Source of the DNA: an uncultured Leucobacter sp.
GTDB taxonomy: Bacteria > Actinomycetota > Actinomycetes > Actinomycetales > Microbacteriaceae
Direction of reading: 5' to 3'
Assembly (NCBI GenBank): GCA_937872275.1
Contig: CALMSE010000167.1
Location: forward strand, 1-16,369
Length of the DNA stretch: 16,369 nucleotides
Shown: piece by piece, positions 1-6,704 of the stretch
How positions within the stretch are numbered: the first letter of the stretch is position 1
Layout: each line of letters opens with the position of its first letter
Position numbers and translations under genes: made by a program
Notes under the pieces: model-generated
What the model was told of the DNA's origin: nothing
Seen by the model: the letters and a program-made list of their open reading frames with translations, nothing else
Database searches by the model: none

Positions 1-10
1 CATCGGCGGC

Positions 11-1048
11 TCAGACCCGCGAGCGATCGACGGTGCGGCCGGCGCCCCGGACGGCTCCGGACAGGAAGCCCGCCCCCCAGGTCAGGTGCATCGTGACGAG
101 TGCGGCGAGGCCGAGCGCGCGCTGGCCGAGGCCGCGCAGACCGTCGAGCCGCGTGGTCGCGAAGAGCACCGCGCAGGCGTAGGCGAGCGGCACGAGGTGC
201 ACGAGCGACCACCAGGCCCAGGACACGAGCCCGGTCGACTGCAGCGCGAGCACGACGAGACTCGCGGCGAGGCCCAGCACGAGCGTGCCGGGCGCGTAGA
301 AGCGCCACGGGGTCTCCCGCGGGTGCCGCCGGGTGATCACCGCGCGCCACGCGCCCGTCGCGAAGAACTGCCTCGCGAGCGCGCCGTAGCTCGCCCGCGG
401 CCAGTAGGTCACCCCGAGCGAGGGATCGAACCAGACGAGGAGGCCGGCGCGACGGATGCGCAGGTTGAGCTCCCAGTCCTCGCCGCGGCGGATCCCCGGG
501 TCGTAGCCCCCCACGGCCTCCAAGGCCTCGCGCCGGAAGATGCCGAGGTACGCGCTCTCCGCGGGGCCCGCCCGGCCGTCGCCGTGGTAGGCGCCCCCGC
601 CCAGTCCGTACGGGCTGTTGTAGCCGGCCGCGATCGCCCGCTGCACCGGCCCGCGCCCCGCGGCGCGCATGATGCCGCCGACGTTGGCCGCGCCCTCGGA
701 GCGCAGCGCCGCGATCCCGCGCTCCGTGTAGTCCGCGGTGAGCTCGCTGTGCGCGTCGACGCGGATCACGACCGGGTGCCGGCTGTGCGCGATCGCGAGA
801 TTCAGCCCGATGGGGATGTCGCGCCCCGGGTTCGGCACCAGACGCACCCGCGGATCCTCGTCGGCGATGCGGCGGGCGATCTCATCGCTGCGGTCCGACG
901 AGGGGCCGAGCGCGAGCACGATCTCCTTCTCGCCCGGGTACCCCTGCGCGAGGATCGTGCGCACGGCCCGCTCGAGGTGCTGCTCCTCGTTGAGCACCGG
1001 CATCACGTAGCTCACGCCGGGGCGCTCGGGAAGATCTGGCAGCAGCAC
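11..1048 (-). CDS. Family 2 glycosyltransferase with C-terminal membrane segments
   Basis: Predicted 345-residue glycosyltransferase that moves a sugar from a nucleotide-sugar donor to a lipid-linked or surface glycan acceptor at the inner face of the membrane. The GT-A fold starts near residue 12 (SYVMPVLNEE). A DxD-like DAH lies at 98-100 after VVIRV, and RGEDWE at 188-193 supplies the ED acidic pair typical of family 2. Three hydrophobic segments follow at about 253-271, 276-298 and 309-330, so the C-terminus is membrane-anchored, as in ExoA-like enzymes. The start is GTG, preceded both by a GGGAG purine run and by a -10-like GAGAAT ending 6 bases upstream. It is divergent from the TagF-like gene with about 41 bp between starts. 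Donor and acceptor cannot be read from sequence; the neighbours suggest a wall glycopolymer. Confidence 0.88.
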   Translation of the reverse strand: MLLPDLPERPGVSYVMPVLNEEQHLERAVRTILAQGYPGEKEIVLALGPSSDRSDEIARRIADEDPRVRLVPNPGRDIPIGLNLAIAHSRHPVVIRVDAHSELTADYTERGIAALRSEGAANVGGIMRAAGRGPVQRAIAAGYNSPYGLGGGAYHGDGRAGPAESAYLGIFRREALEAVGGYDPGIRRGEDWELNLRIRRAGLLVWFDPSLGVTYWPRASYGALARQFFATGAWRAVITRRHPRETPWRFYAPGTLVLGLAASLVVLALQSTGLVSWAWWSLVHLVPLAYACAVLFATTRLDGLRGLGQRALGLAALVTMHLTWGAGFLSGAVRGAGRTVDRSRV

Positions 1049-1060
1049 CCCCAGATTCTC
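1049..1060 (-). promoter_or_regulatory. Possible leaderless -10 for the glycosyltransferase
   Basis: Read on the minus strand, GAGAAT (1060-1055) is followed by six bases and then the GTG start at 1048. It fits the -10 pattern seen before other leading genes except for its first base. The overlapping GGGAG could instead act as a ribosome binding site, so this is one of the weaker cases. Confidence 0.35.
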
Positions 1061-1076
1061 CCATGCCGGACCGGAT

Positions 1077-1089
1077 TAGGCTGGAGGCC
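1077..1089 (+). promoter_or_regulatory. Leaderless promoter -10 of the TagF-like gene
   Basis: TAGGCT at 1077-1082 is followed by seven bases and then ATG at 1090. The expected transcription start therefore falls at the start codon. This -10 lies downstream of the alternative ATG at 1063 and argues for the 1090 start. The spacer contains GGAGG only two bases before ATG, too close for a normal ribosome binding site. Confidence 0.6.
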
Positions 1090-2328
1090 ATGCAGATCGC
1101 GAACGACCTGAGGCGCGCCCGCAAGCTCGTGCAGCGCGTGCTCCGCGGCAGGCGCAGCCTCGCCGAACTGAAGCAGGCCCTCGAGGCGCGCCCCCCGCTC
1201 CCGACCGGGCACTACGAGGTCGGCGTCTACTTCGCCGACGGGCCGGTCAACCTCTACCAGATGCGGCAGTGGTACGCCCCGCTGCGCGAGCTCTCGAAGA
1301 CCCACCCCGTGCTCGTGCTCACCCGCGGCGCATCCGCCGCGCTCGCGCTCATGCGGGAGAGCGGGCTCGACGTCGCCTACACGCGGCGCATCGGGGAGAT
1401 CGAGGAGCTGCTGGCCGAGCAGCGGCTCGGGATCATGCTCTACGTGAACCAGAACGCGCGCAACTTCCAGATGATGCGCTACGGCACCCTCTGGCACGTG
1501 TTCGTGAGCCACGGCGAGAGCGACAAGATCTACATGGCCAGCAATCAGAACAAGGCCTACGACTACTCGTTCATCGGCGGCGACGCGGCGCGCGAGCGAC
1601 TCACCCGTGCGCTCTGGGACTACGACGTGGACCGCCGCACCTTCGCGATCGGCCGACCGCAGAACGACCACCTGCAGGGCGAGCCGCCCTTCGCTCCCGA
1701 CGACCGCACGGTGGTCTTCTACGCTCCCACGTGGGAGGGCGACCGGCCCTCGATGAGCTACGGCTCGGTGGCCAGCCACGGCGAGGCCCTCGTGCGCCGC
1801 CTCCTCGAGACGGGTCGCCATCGCGTCGTGTACCGTCCCCACCCGCGCAGCGGGGTGTCGGATCCCGAGTACGGGGCCGCGAATGAGCGGATCATCGCGA
1901 TGATCGCCGAGGCGAACCGCAAGGATCCTGCCGCGAACCACGTCTTCGACCAGTCGCCGTCGATCGACTGGCAGCTGAGCCTGCCCGACGTCGCGGTCTG
2001 CGACGTCTCGGCGATGGTCTACGACCGTCTCGCGACGGGCAAGCCGCTCATGGTCACCCGTCCGGTGGCGGAGGAGGCAGAGGTCGACGAGATCGGCTAC
2101 CTCGGCGTCTGCGAGTGGCTGTACGCCGACGACGCTCTGCGCGGCGACGAGGCGCTGGAGCGCGTGATCGGCGACGAGGCGGCCCGCGAGCGCCTCGGCA
2201 CCTGGTCGAGGCACTACTTCGGCGACACCTCCCCGGGTGCTCCCACCGCCCGCTTCCACGAGGCGGTCGAGACCCTGCTCGCCCGTGCCGAGGAGTGGCG
2301 CTCCCGCGAGGCGGCCGGGACCCTCTAG
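1090..2328 (+). CDS. CDP-glycerol glycerophosphotransferase-like protein (TagF family)
   Basis: Predicted 412-residue member of the CDP-glycerol:poly(glycerophosphate) glycerophosphotransferase family, which transfers glycerol-phosphate or related polyol-phosphate units to a membrane-linked acceptor in teichoic-acid-like polymer synthesis. Family landmarks are SHGESDK at 140-146 (the HGxxxK position), YAPTWEG at 211-217, YRPHPR at 248-253 (the second conserved histidine) and CDVSAMVYDRL from 304, near the nucleotide-binding end. There is no signal peptide or membrane helix; the basic N-terminus could bind membrane. Start 1090 is preferred over in-frame ATG 1063 because a -10 box lies between them. 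The TAG stop overlaps the stop of the convergent ABC ATPase gene through a shared CTAG. The exact substrate is inferred only from family and neighbours. Confidence 0.82.
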   Translation: MQIANDLRRARKLVQRVLRGRRSLAELKQALEARPPLPTGHYEVGVYFADGPVNLYQMRQWYAPLRELSKTHPVLVLTRGASAALALMRESGLDVAYTRRIGEIEELLAEQRLGIMLYVNQNARNFQMMRYGTLWHVFVSHGESDKIYMASNQNKAYDYSFIGGDAARERLTRALWDYDVDRRTFAIGRPQNDHLQGEPPFAPDDRTVVFYAPTWEGDRPSMSYGSVASHGEALVRRLLETGRHRVVYRPHPRSGVSDPEYGAANERIIAMIAEANRKDPAANHVFDQSPSIDWQLSLPDVAVCDVSAMVYDRLATGKPLMVTRPVAEEAEVDEIGYLGVCEWLYADDALRGDEALERVIGDEAARERLGTWSRHYFGDTSPGAPTARFHEAVETLLARAEEWRSREAAGTL

Positions 2329-3113
2329 TCGCCCGGCTCGGGGTTGTGCTCGGCGTTGTAGCGCTCGAGCACCTCGTCGATGGGGCCGTCGAGCCGGAGG
2401 CGTCCGCCGTCGAGGTAGAGCCCCCGGGTGCAGAAGCGGCGCAGATCGCGCTCGTTGTGCGAGACCAGGAAGAGCGTCTTCTGCTCCGCGAGCATGGAGT
2501 CGATGCGGGCATAGCACTTCGTGCGGAACGCCTTGTCGCCGACCGCGAGCACCTCGTCGACGAGCAGCACCGGCTCGTCGAGCTGGGAGACCACGGAGAA
2601 GGCGACCCGCACCTTCATGCCGCTCGACAGGTGCTTGAACGGCGTGTCGAGCACGTCGCCCGCCTCCGCGAAGTCGACGATCGCGTCGAAGCGATCGGCG
2701 ATCTCGCGCCGGGAGAGCCCGTGGAGGCCCGCGGTGAGGTGGATGTTGTCGCGGACGGTGAGGTCGCCCACGAAGCCGCCGGTGAGCTCGATGAGCGGGG
2801 CGACGCCGCCCCGCACCCGCACGCGGCCCTCGTCGGGCAGCAGGACGCCGGCGACGAGCTTCAGCAGCGTCGACTTGCCCTGCCCGTTGCGGCCGACGAC
2901 GCCGATGGCCTCGCCCGCCCGCACCTCGAACGACACGTCGCGCAGAGCCCAGAACTCCCCGGTGCGGCTGCGCCGCCTGCGACCCCCGAAGAGATCCTTG
3001 AAGCTCCTCCTGGCCCCGCGGTTGCGGCGGAAGCGCACGCCGAGCCCCGAGGCGACGATGACCGCCTCGGGGCTCGCACCCGCACCGGTGTCGGGATCCG
3101 CCATCGGACTCAC
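2325..3113 (-). CDS. Polysaccharide/teichoic acid ABC exporter ATPase (Wzt/TagH type)
   Basis: Predicted 262-residue ATPase that energises export of a lipid-linked surface polymer with the permease encoded just upstream. Counting from GTG 3113, the Walker A motif GRNGQGKS is at 74-81, the LSSGM signature at 162-166, Walker B with VDEVLAVGD at 182-193, and the switch SHN at 218-220. LSSGM and the VLAVGD extension are hallmarks of the Wzt/TagH branch. The protein ends soon after the nucleotide-binding domain, so it lacks the C-terminal carbohydrate-binding domain of some Wzt proteins. Start choice: AAGGAG lies 8 bases before GTG 3113; GTG 3119 would overlap the permease stop as GTGA, and ATG 3104 is also in frame. 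The stop overlaps that of the convergent TagF-like gene by 4 bp. Confidence 0.88.
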   Translation of the reverse strand: MSPMADPDTGAGASPEAVIVASGLGVRFRRNRGARRSFKDLFGGRRRRSRTGEFWALRDVSFEVRAGEAIGVVGRNGQGKSTLLKLVAGVLLPDEGRVRVRGGVAPLIELTGGFVGDLTVRDNIHLTAGLHGLSRREIADRFDAIVDFAEAGDVLDTPFKHLSSGMKVRVAFSVVSQLDEPVLLVDEVLAVGDKAFRTKCYARIDSMLAEQKTLFLVSHNERDLRRFCTRGLYLDGGRLRLDGPIDEVLERYNAEHNPEPGD

Positions 3114-3115
3114 GG

Positions 3116-3895
3116 TCACAGCTCCTTCAGCACGCCGCCCACCATGCGGCGGAACACGAGCACGCCCGCCGCGAGGAAGGCGAGCGAGATGAGGGTGGAG
3201 ACGCCGACGAGCGCCCAGTTCAGCTGATCGGGGAAGAAGCCGGCGCGGAACAGCGAGATGGGCCCCGACAGGGGGTTCGCCCACGCGAGCACCGCGAAGC
3301 CTCCGGGGAGATCGCCCGCGCCGTAGATGACGGGGGAGGCGTAGAAGAGCAGGCGGAGGACCAGTTTCGTGGCGCGCTCCAGGTCGCGGAAGAACACCGT
3401 GAGCGGAGCGATGAGGAGGCCGACGCCGAGGATGAGCGTCCCCAGCAGCAGGACGCCGAGCGGGTAGAGGAGGATCCCCCAGCCGACGGTGGCGCCCGAG
3501 AAGATCGCGAACAGCGCGAGCACCGGCAGGCTGAGCAGGAACTCGATGCCCTTCGAGCACACGATGCGCCCCACCCAGATCCACCGCGGCAGGGCGACCG
3601 AGCGCACCAGTTTCACATCGCGCAGGAACGCCCGGGCGGAGTCGCCGACCGCGCCGTTGAACCACATCCAGGGCAGCATCGCGCTCAGCAGGAAGACGAT
3701 GTAGGGCGCTTCGCCCAGGCTGCGCGACATCAGCTGGGTGAAGATGAACCAGTAGATAAGGCTCATCAGCAGCGGGTCGAGCACCGACCACAGATAGCCG
3801 AGGAGGGAGGTCGAGTAGCGCACCTTGAGGTCGCGCAGCGTCAGCAGGCGCAGCGATCGCAGTGCGACGGCTCGATGTTCGACTCGGGATGACAC
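3116..3895 (-). CDS. Polysaccharide/teichoic acid ABC exporter permease (Wzm/TagG type)
   Basis: Predicted 259-residue ABC-2 type permease that forms the membrane channel for the exporter. The N-terminus carries the family stretch RDLKVRYSTSLLGYLWS (21-37), an amphipathic segment leading into the first helix. Hydrophobic segments lie at about 31-57, 63-81, 112-134, 138-165, 178-192 and 225-248, the usual six-helix pattern. FFRDLERATK near 168-177 is a typical cytoplasmic loop. The gene is translationally coupled to the ATPase. GTG 3895 is preferred because a -10-like CAGAAT ends 7 bases upstream and family proteins begin close to this point; ATG 3943 with a weak GGAAG is the alternative. It is divergent from the ABC ATPase gene at 3981. 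Confidence 0.87.
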   Translation of the reverse strand: MSSRVEHRAVALRSLRLLTLRDLKVRYSTSLLGYLWSVLDPLLMSLIYWFIFTQLMSRSLGEAPYIVFLLSAMLPWMWFNGAVGDSARAFLRDVKLVRSVALPRWIWVGRIVCSKGIEFLLSLPVLALFAIFSGATVGWGILLYPLGVLLLGTLILGVGLLIAPLTVFFRDLERATKLVLRLLFYASPVIYGAGDLPGGFAVLAWANPLSGPISLFRAGFFPDQLNWALVGVSTLISLAFLAAGVLVFRRMVGGVLKEL

Positions 3896-3908
3896 AAGAG
3901 CTATTCTG
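3896..3908 (-). promoter_or_regulatory. Possible leaderless -10 of the polymer exporter genes
   Basis: On the minus strand, CAGAAT (3908-3903) is separated by seven bases from GTG 3895. It matches TATAAT at four of six positions. A CCCGG-TT-CCGGG inverted repeat at 3909-3920 lies just upstream in the 85-bp divergent region and could be an operator, but it is short and GC-rich. Confidence 0.35.
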
Positions 3909-3968
3909 CCCGGTTCCGGGGCGCGATGCGCGAGGCGCCCCATCAGCTTCCGCACGCACGGACTTTGG

Positions 3969-3980
3969 TAGGTTAGGAGG
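3969..3980 (+). promoter_or_regulatory. Leaderless promoter -10 of the ABC ATPase gene
   Basis: TAGGTT at 3969-3974 is followed by AGGAGG and then GTG at 3981. The six-base gap puts transcription start at the start codon. AGGAGG touches the GTG, too close to work as a normal ribosome binding site, which favours leaderless translation. No convincing -35 is visible. Confidence 0.6.
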
Positions 3981-4841
3981 GTGTCGACCACCACCCCGCC
4001 TCGAACCGGTCGCATCGAGGTTCCCGTCCCCTCGGTCGTGCGCGCGCGAGAGCGCGGCGCGGCCGCCCTGCAGCGCCCGGTCGTGCTGCGGACGGAGGCC
4101 CTCACGAAGGCCTACGGGCAGCTGATCGCCGCCCGGGAGATCTCGCTCGAGGTGCACGCCGGATCGTTCACGGGCGTCGTCGGCCCCAACGGTGCGGGCA
4201 AGACCACGCTGCTGTCGATGATCTCGGGCCTCAACCGGCCCACCTCGGGCAGCGTGACGGTGAGCGGCGTCGACGTCTGGGCCGACGGCCCGAGCGCGAA
4301 GCGGCTCATCGGCTCGCTTCCGGATCGGCTGCGACTCTTCGATCGCCTCACCGGGGCGCAGCTGCTCACATACGCCGGGGTGCTGCAGGGCGTGGCGCGA
4401 TCCACCCTCGCCGAGCGGGCCTCGGAGCTCGCCGAGGCCTTCGGCCTCGAATCCGCGCTCGATCGCCCCGTCAGCGACTACTCGGCGGGCATGCAGAAGA
4501 AGATCGGCCTCGCCTGTTCGATGATCCACGCGCCCGAGATGCTCGTGCTCGACGAGCCCTTCGAGGCCGTCGACCCGGTCTCCGCCTCGAACCTGACCGA
4601 GATCCTGGAGCAGTTCGTCGCGGGCGGCGGCAGCGTCGTCATGTCGAGCCACAGCCTCGACCTGATCCAGCGCGTCTGCGACCACGTCGCCGTGATCCAG
4701 GGCGGCGTGGTCGTCGCACAGGGCACGGTCGACGCGGTGCGCGGGGGTGCGAGCCTCGAGGAGCGCTTCGCAGAGCTGACGCAGTCGGCGGATGCCGGGA
4801 AGGGGCTGGAGTGGTTGCGCGGCTCTGCAGACTCCGCCTGA
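3981..4841 (+). CDS. ABC transporter ATP-binding protein
   Basis: Predicted 286-residue ATPase of a two-gene ABC transporter. Walker A GPNGAGKT is at 68-75, the YSAGM signature at 167-171, Walker B MLVLDEPF at 187-194 and the switch SSHS at 222-225. The first 35 or so residues form a charged, non-conserved extension before the ATPase domain begins near VVLRTEALTKAYG. The general type resembles the CcmA/NatA-like ATPases that pair with large ABC-2 exporter permeases. The stop lies inside the next gene, which begins 31 bp upstream in another frame, so the pair should be co-translated. The substrate is unknown and cannot be inferred from neighbours. Confidence 0.9.
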   Translation: MSTTTPPRTGRIEVPVPSVVRARERGAAALQRPVVLRTEALTKAYGQLIAAREISLEVHAGSFTGVVGPNGAGKTTLLSMISGLNRPTSGSVTVSGVDVWADGPSAKRLIGSLPDRLRLFDRLTGAQLLTYAGVLQGVARSTLAERASELAEAFGLESALDRPVSDYSAGMQKKIGLACSMIHAPEMLVLDEPFEAVDPVSASNLTEILEQFVAGGGSVVMSSHSLDLIQRVCDHVAVIQGGVVVAQGTVDAVRGGASLEERFAELTQSADAGKGLEWLRGSADSA

Positions 4842-6382
4842 CGATGCTCGCCGCGGCGTTCCGCGGCCCCGTGCTCCGCGTGCTCCGCACCGTGCTGTTC
4901 GGAACCCTCGCCGCCGCGGGTGCCGTCGCGCTGGCCTGGCTGCCCCTCCTCATCGCCGCGGACGCCGACGACCGCGCTGCGATCGACACCGTGCTCGTCT
5001 CCCTCGTGCTCGTCATCGCTGGCGTCGTGCCGCTGTTCGCGAACCGCCGCCACCTCGAGCCGAGGCAGTTCGGCCAGGTGCCGGCGGGGCCCGCCGCGAT
5101 CGCCTCGGCCCTGCTCGTCTCGACCGTGCTGAGCTGGTCCGCGCTCTGGCTGCTGCTGTGGCTCGTGAGCCTCGGAGTGCTGCGCCCCGAGTGGCGCGCC
5201 GGCGGCTGGGCGCTCGCGGCGGCCGGCCTGCTCGTGCTGCTGCTGGCCGTGTGCGGAGCCCGCGTGTCCTCGGCGCTGTCGAAGCTGCTCGTGCCGCCGC
5301 AGGCGAACGGCACCCTCCGCGCCATCGGTGCCCTGCTGCTCGTCGCGGCCCTGCCGGTGGCGGTGTTCGCCGTGGCGGAGACCCTTCGGGCGCCCGGCGG
5401 CGCGGCAGCCTCCGACGCCGCGGCGACGCTCGGATGGCTTCCCGTGGGCGCCCCCGTCGCGGGCCTCGCGCTGGCGGTCGACGGCGACACCGGCGGCGCG
5501 CTCGCCCGCTTCGGGATCGCGCTCGCCTGGGTGCTCGTGCTCGTCGCGGTCTGGTTCCCGCTGGTGCGGCTCTCGCTCCAACGCATCCCGCGCCCCGCGG
5601 ATCAGCTGCTCGCCCGCCGCAGCATGGGCTGGTTCGACCGCTTCCCGGCCCGTCCGGCGGCGGTGATCGGTGCGCGATCCGTCACCTACTGGGCGCGCGA
5701 CCCGCGCTACCGGGTCGCCCTCGCGGCCGCGCCCATCGGCGCCGCGCTCGCGGTGCTCGCGCTGTGGATCGCGGGCGTCGATCCGCAGCACCTCGCGCTC
5801 GTCCCGCTGCCGATCATCGTGCTGCTGCTCGGGTGGTCGCTGCACAACGACATCGCCACCGACTCGACGGCCATCTGGATGCACGTCGCGAGCGGCACGC
5901 GCGGCCGCCACGACCGCGCCGGCCGACTCGCACCGGTGCTGCTCGTCGGGCTGCCCCTCGTACTCATCGGCTCCAGCCTCACCGTCACGGTGATGGGGGA
6001 CTGGCGGGTGCTGCCCTCGGTGGTCGGCCTGAACCTCGCGGTGCTGCTCGTCGCCTGCGGCGTATCGAGCGTCTTCTCGGCCCTGCTGCCCTATCCGGCC
6101 ACGCGGCCCCGCGAGTCGCCCTTCTCCCAGCCCTCGGTCGCCGGTTCCGGCGCCGGCGTGGCGCAGACCGTCTCGATGCTGCTCTCGCTGGCGCTCGCCG
6201 CCCCGCCCGCCTGGTTCGCGGTCGAGGCGGCGCTCGATCCCGAGCTCGCCTCGAACGCATTCGCGCTGGGCTTCGGGGCCGTCTACGGAGCCGTGGTGCT
6301 GGTGATCGGCGTGCTCGTCGGCGGGCTCGTGTTCGATCGCACGGGGCCCGACTACGTCGCGCTCACGCAGACCTTCGACTGA
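4811..6382 (+). CDS. Multi-pass ABC transporter permease, substrate unknown
   Basis: Predicted 523-residue integral membrane protein, the partner of the ATPase immediately upstream. It has roughly twelve hydrophobic segments, at about 28-50, 58-77, 96-122, 133-151, 168-188, 233-253, 302-321, 328-345, 373-394, 402-426, 450-470 and 485-506. Two soluble motifs recall actinobacterial ABC-2 exporters of this size: ARSVTYWARDPRYR at 288-301 and PYPATRPRESPF at 427-438. The GTG start at 4811, preceded by GGAAGGGG, gives the N-terminus MVARLCRLRLTML, which resembles the usual start of these permeases. ATG 4844, two bases after the upstream stop, is the alternative but has no ribosome binding site. 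Whether it exports a drug, peptide or lipid is not determinable. Confidence 0.8.
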   Translation: MVARLCRLRLTMLAAAFRGPVLRVLRTVLFGTLAAAGAVALAWLPLLIAADADDRAAIDTVLVSLVLVIAGVVPLFANRRHLEPRQFGQVPAGPAAIASALLVSTVLSWSALWLLLWLVSLGVLRPEWRAGGWALAAAGLLVLLLAVCGARVSSALSKLLVPPQANGTLRAIGALLLVAALPVAVFAVAETLRAPGGAAASDAAATLGWLPVGAPVAGLALAVDGDTGGALARFGIALAWVLVLVAVWFPLVRLSLQRIPRPADQLLARRSMGWFDRFPARPAAVIGARSVTYWARDPRYRVALAAAPIGAALAVLALWIAGVDPQHLALVPLPIIVLLLGWSLHNDIATDSTAIWMHVASGTRGRHDRAGRLAPVLLVGLPLVLIGSSLTVTVMGDWRVLPSVVGLNLAVLLVACGVSSVFSALLPYPATRPRESPFSQPSVAGSGAGVAQTVSMLLSLALAAPPAWFAVEAALDPELASNAFALGFGAVYGAVVLVIGVLVGGLVFDRTGPDYVALTQTFD

Positions 6383-6399
6383 GCGGTCGCCGGGCGGCG

Positions 6400-6411
6400 T
6401 AGACTCTGGGC
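6400..6411 (+). promoter_or_regulatory. Leaderless promoter -10 of the DUF3039 gene
   Basis: TAGACT at 6400-6405 is followed by six bases and ATG 6412. There is no ribosome binding site in the spacer. The element lies 18 bp after the stop of the permease gene, so the DUF3039 gene can be transcribed independently of the transporter. Confidence 0.6.
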
Positions 6412-6684
6412 ATGGGTATCTTCACGCGCGAGAAGAACGATGTCGGCGGCGGCACCGACGTGATGGACCGCGAGCTCGAGAAGCTGCTGAACGAGGATCG
6501 GATCGAGGACGGCGATCACGAGCGCTTCTCCCACTACGTGCCGAAGGACAAGATCATCGAGTCGGCGGTCACCGGCAAGCCGGTGCGGGCGTTGTGCGGC
6601 AAGAAGTGGACGCCGTCGCGCGATCCCGAGAAGTTCCCCGTCTGCCCCGAGTGCAAGAAGGTCTACGAGCGCATGCGGAAGTAG
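6412..6684 (+). CDS. DUF3039 domain protein, small possible metal-binding protein
   Basis: A 90-residue soluble protein recognised as DUF3039, an actinobacterial family of unknown function. The N-terminus is charged (RELEKLLNED). The conserved part runs from HERFSHYV (36-43) through ALCGKKWTP (60-68) to FPVCPECKKVYE (75-86). Cysteines at 62, 78 and 81 with histidines at 36 and 41 could form a small zinc site; this is a suggestion from spacing only. It is convergent with pncB, 20 bp away, and the two genes may be neighbours in related genomes. A 5-bp CGGGA/TCCCG inverted repeat (6687-6704) between them is too weak to call a terminator. No function is assigned. Confidence 0.85.
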   Translation: MGIFTREKNDVGGGTDVMDRELEKLLNEDRIEDGDHERFSHYVPKDKIIESAVTGKPVRALCGKKWTPSRDPEKFPVCPECKKVYERMRK

Positions 6685-6704
6685 GGCGGGATCGTCCGCT
6701 CCCG

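Noticed and set aside
1..10. ATG (positions 3 to 1, minus strand) seven bases after the glycosyltransferase stop, as the start of the next gene
   Set aside because: Only the start codon is in the window and no ribosome binding site is evident, so a gene cannot be supported.
3871..3881. TCGATGTTCGA-like palindrome inside the start of the permease gene
   Set aside because: It contains LexA-like half sites but the spacing is wrong for TCGAAC-N4-GTTCGA, and it is within coding sequence with no SOS gene beside it.
6685..6704. CGGGA/TCCCG inverted repeat between the DUF3039 gene and pncB as a bidirectional terminator
   Set aside because: Only a 5-bp stem with no U-tract on either strand; could be chance in this base composition.
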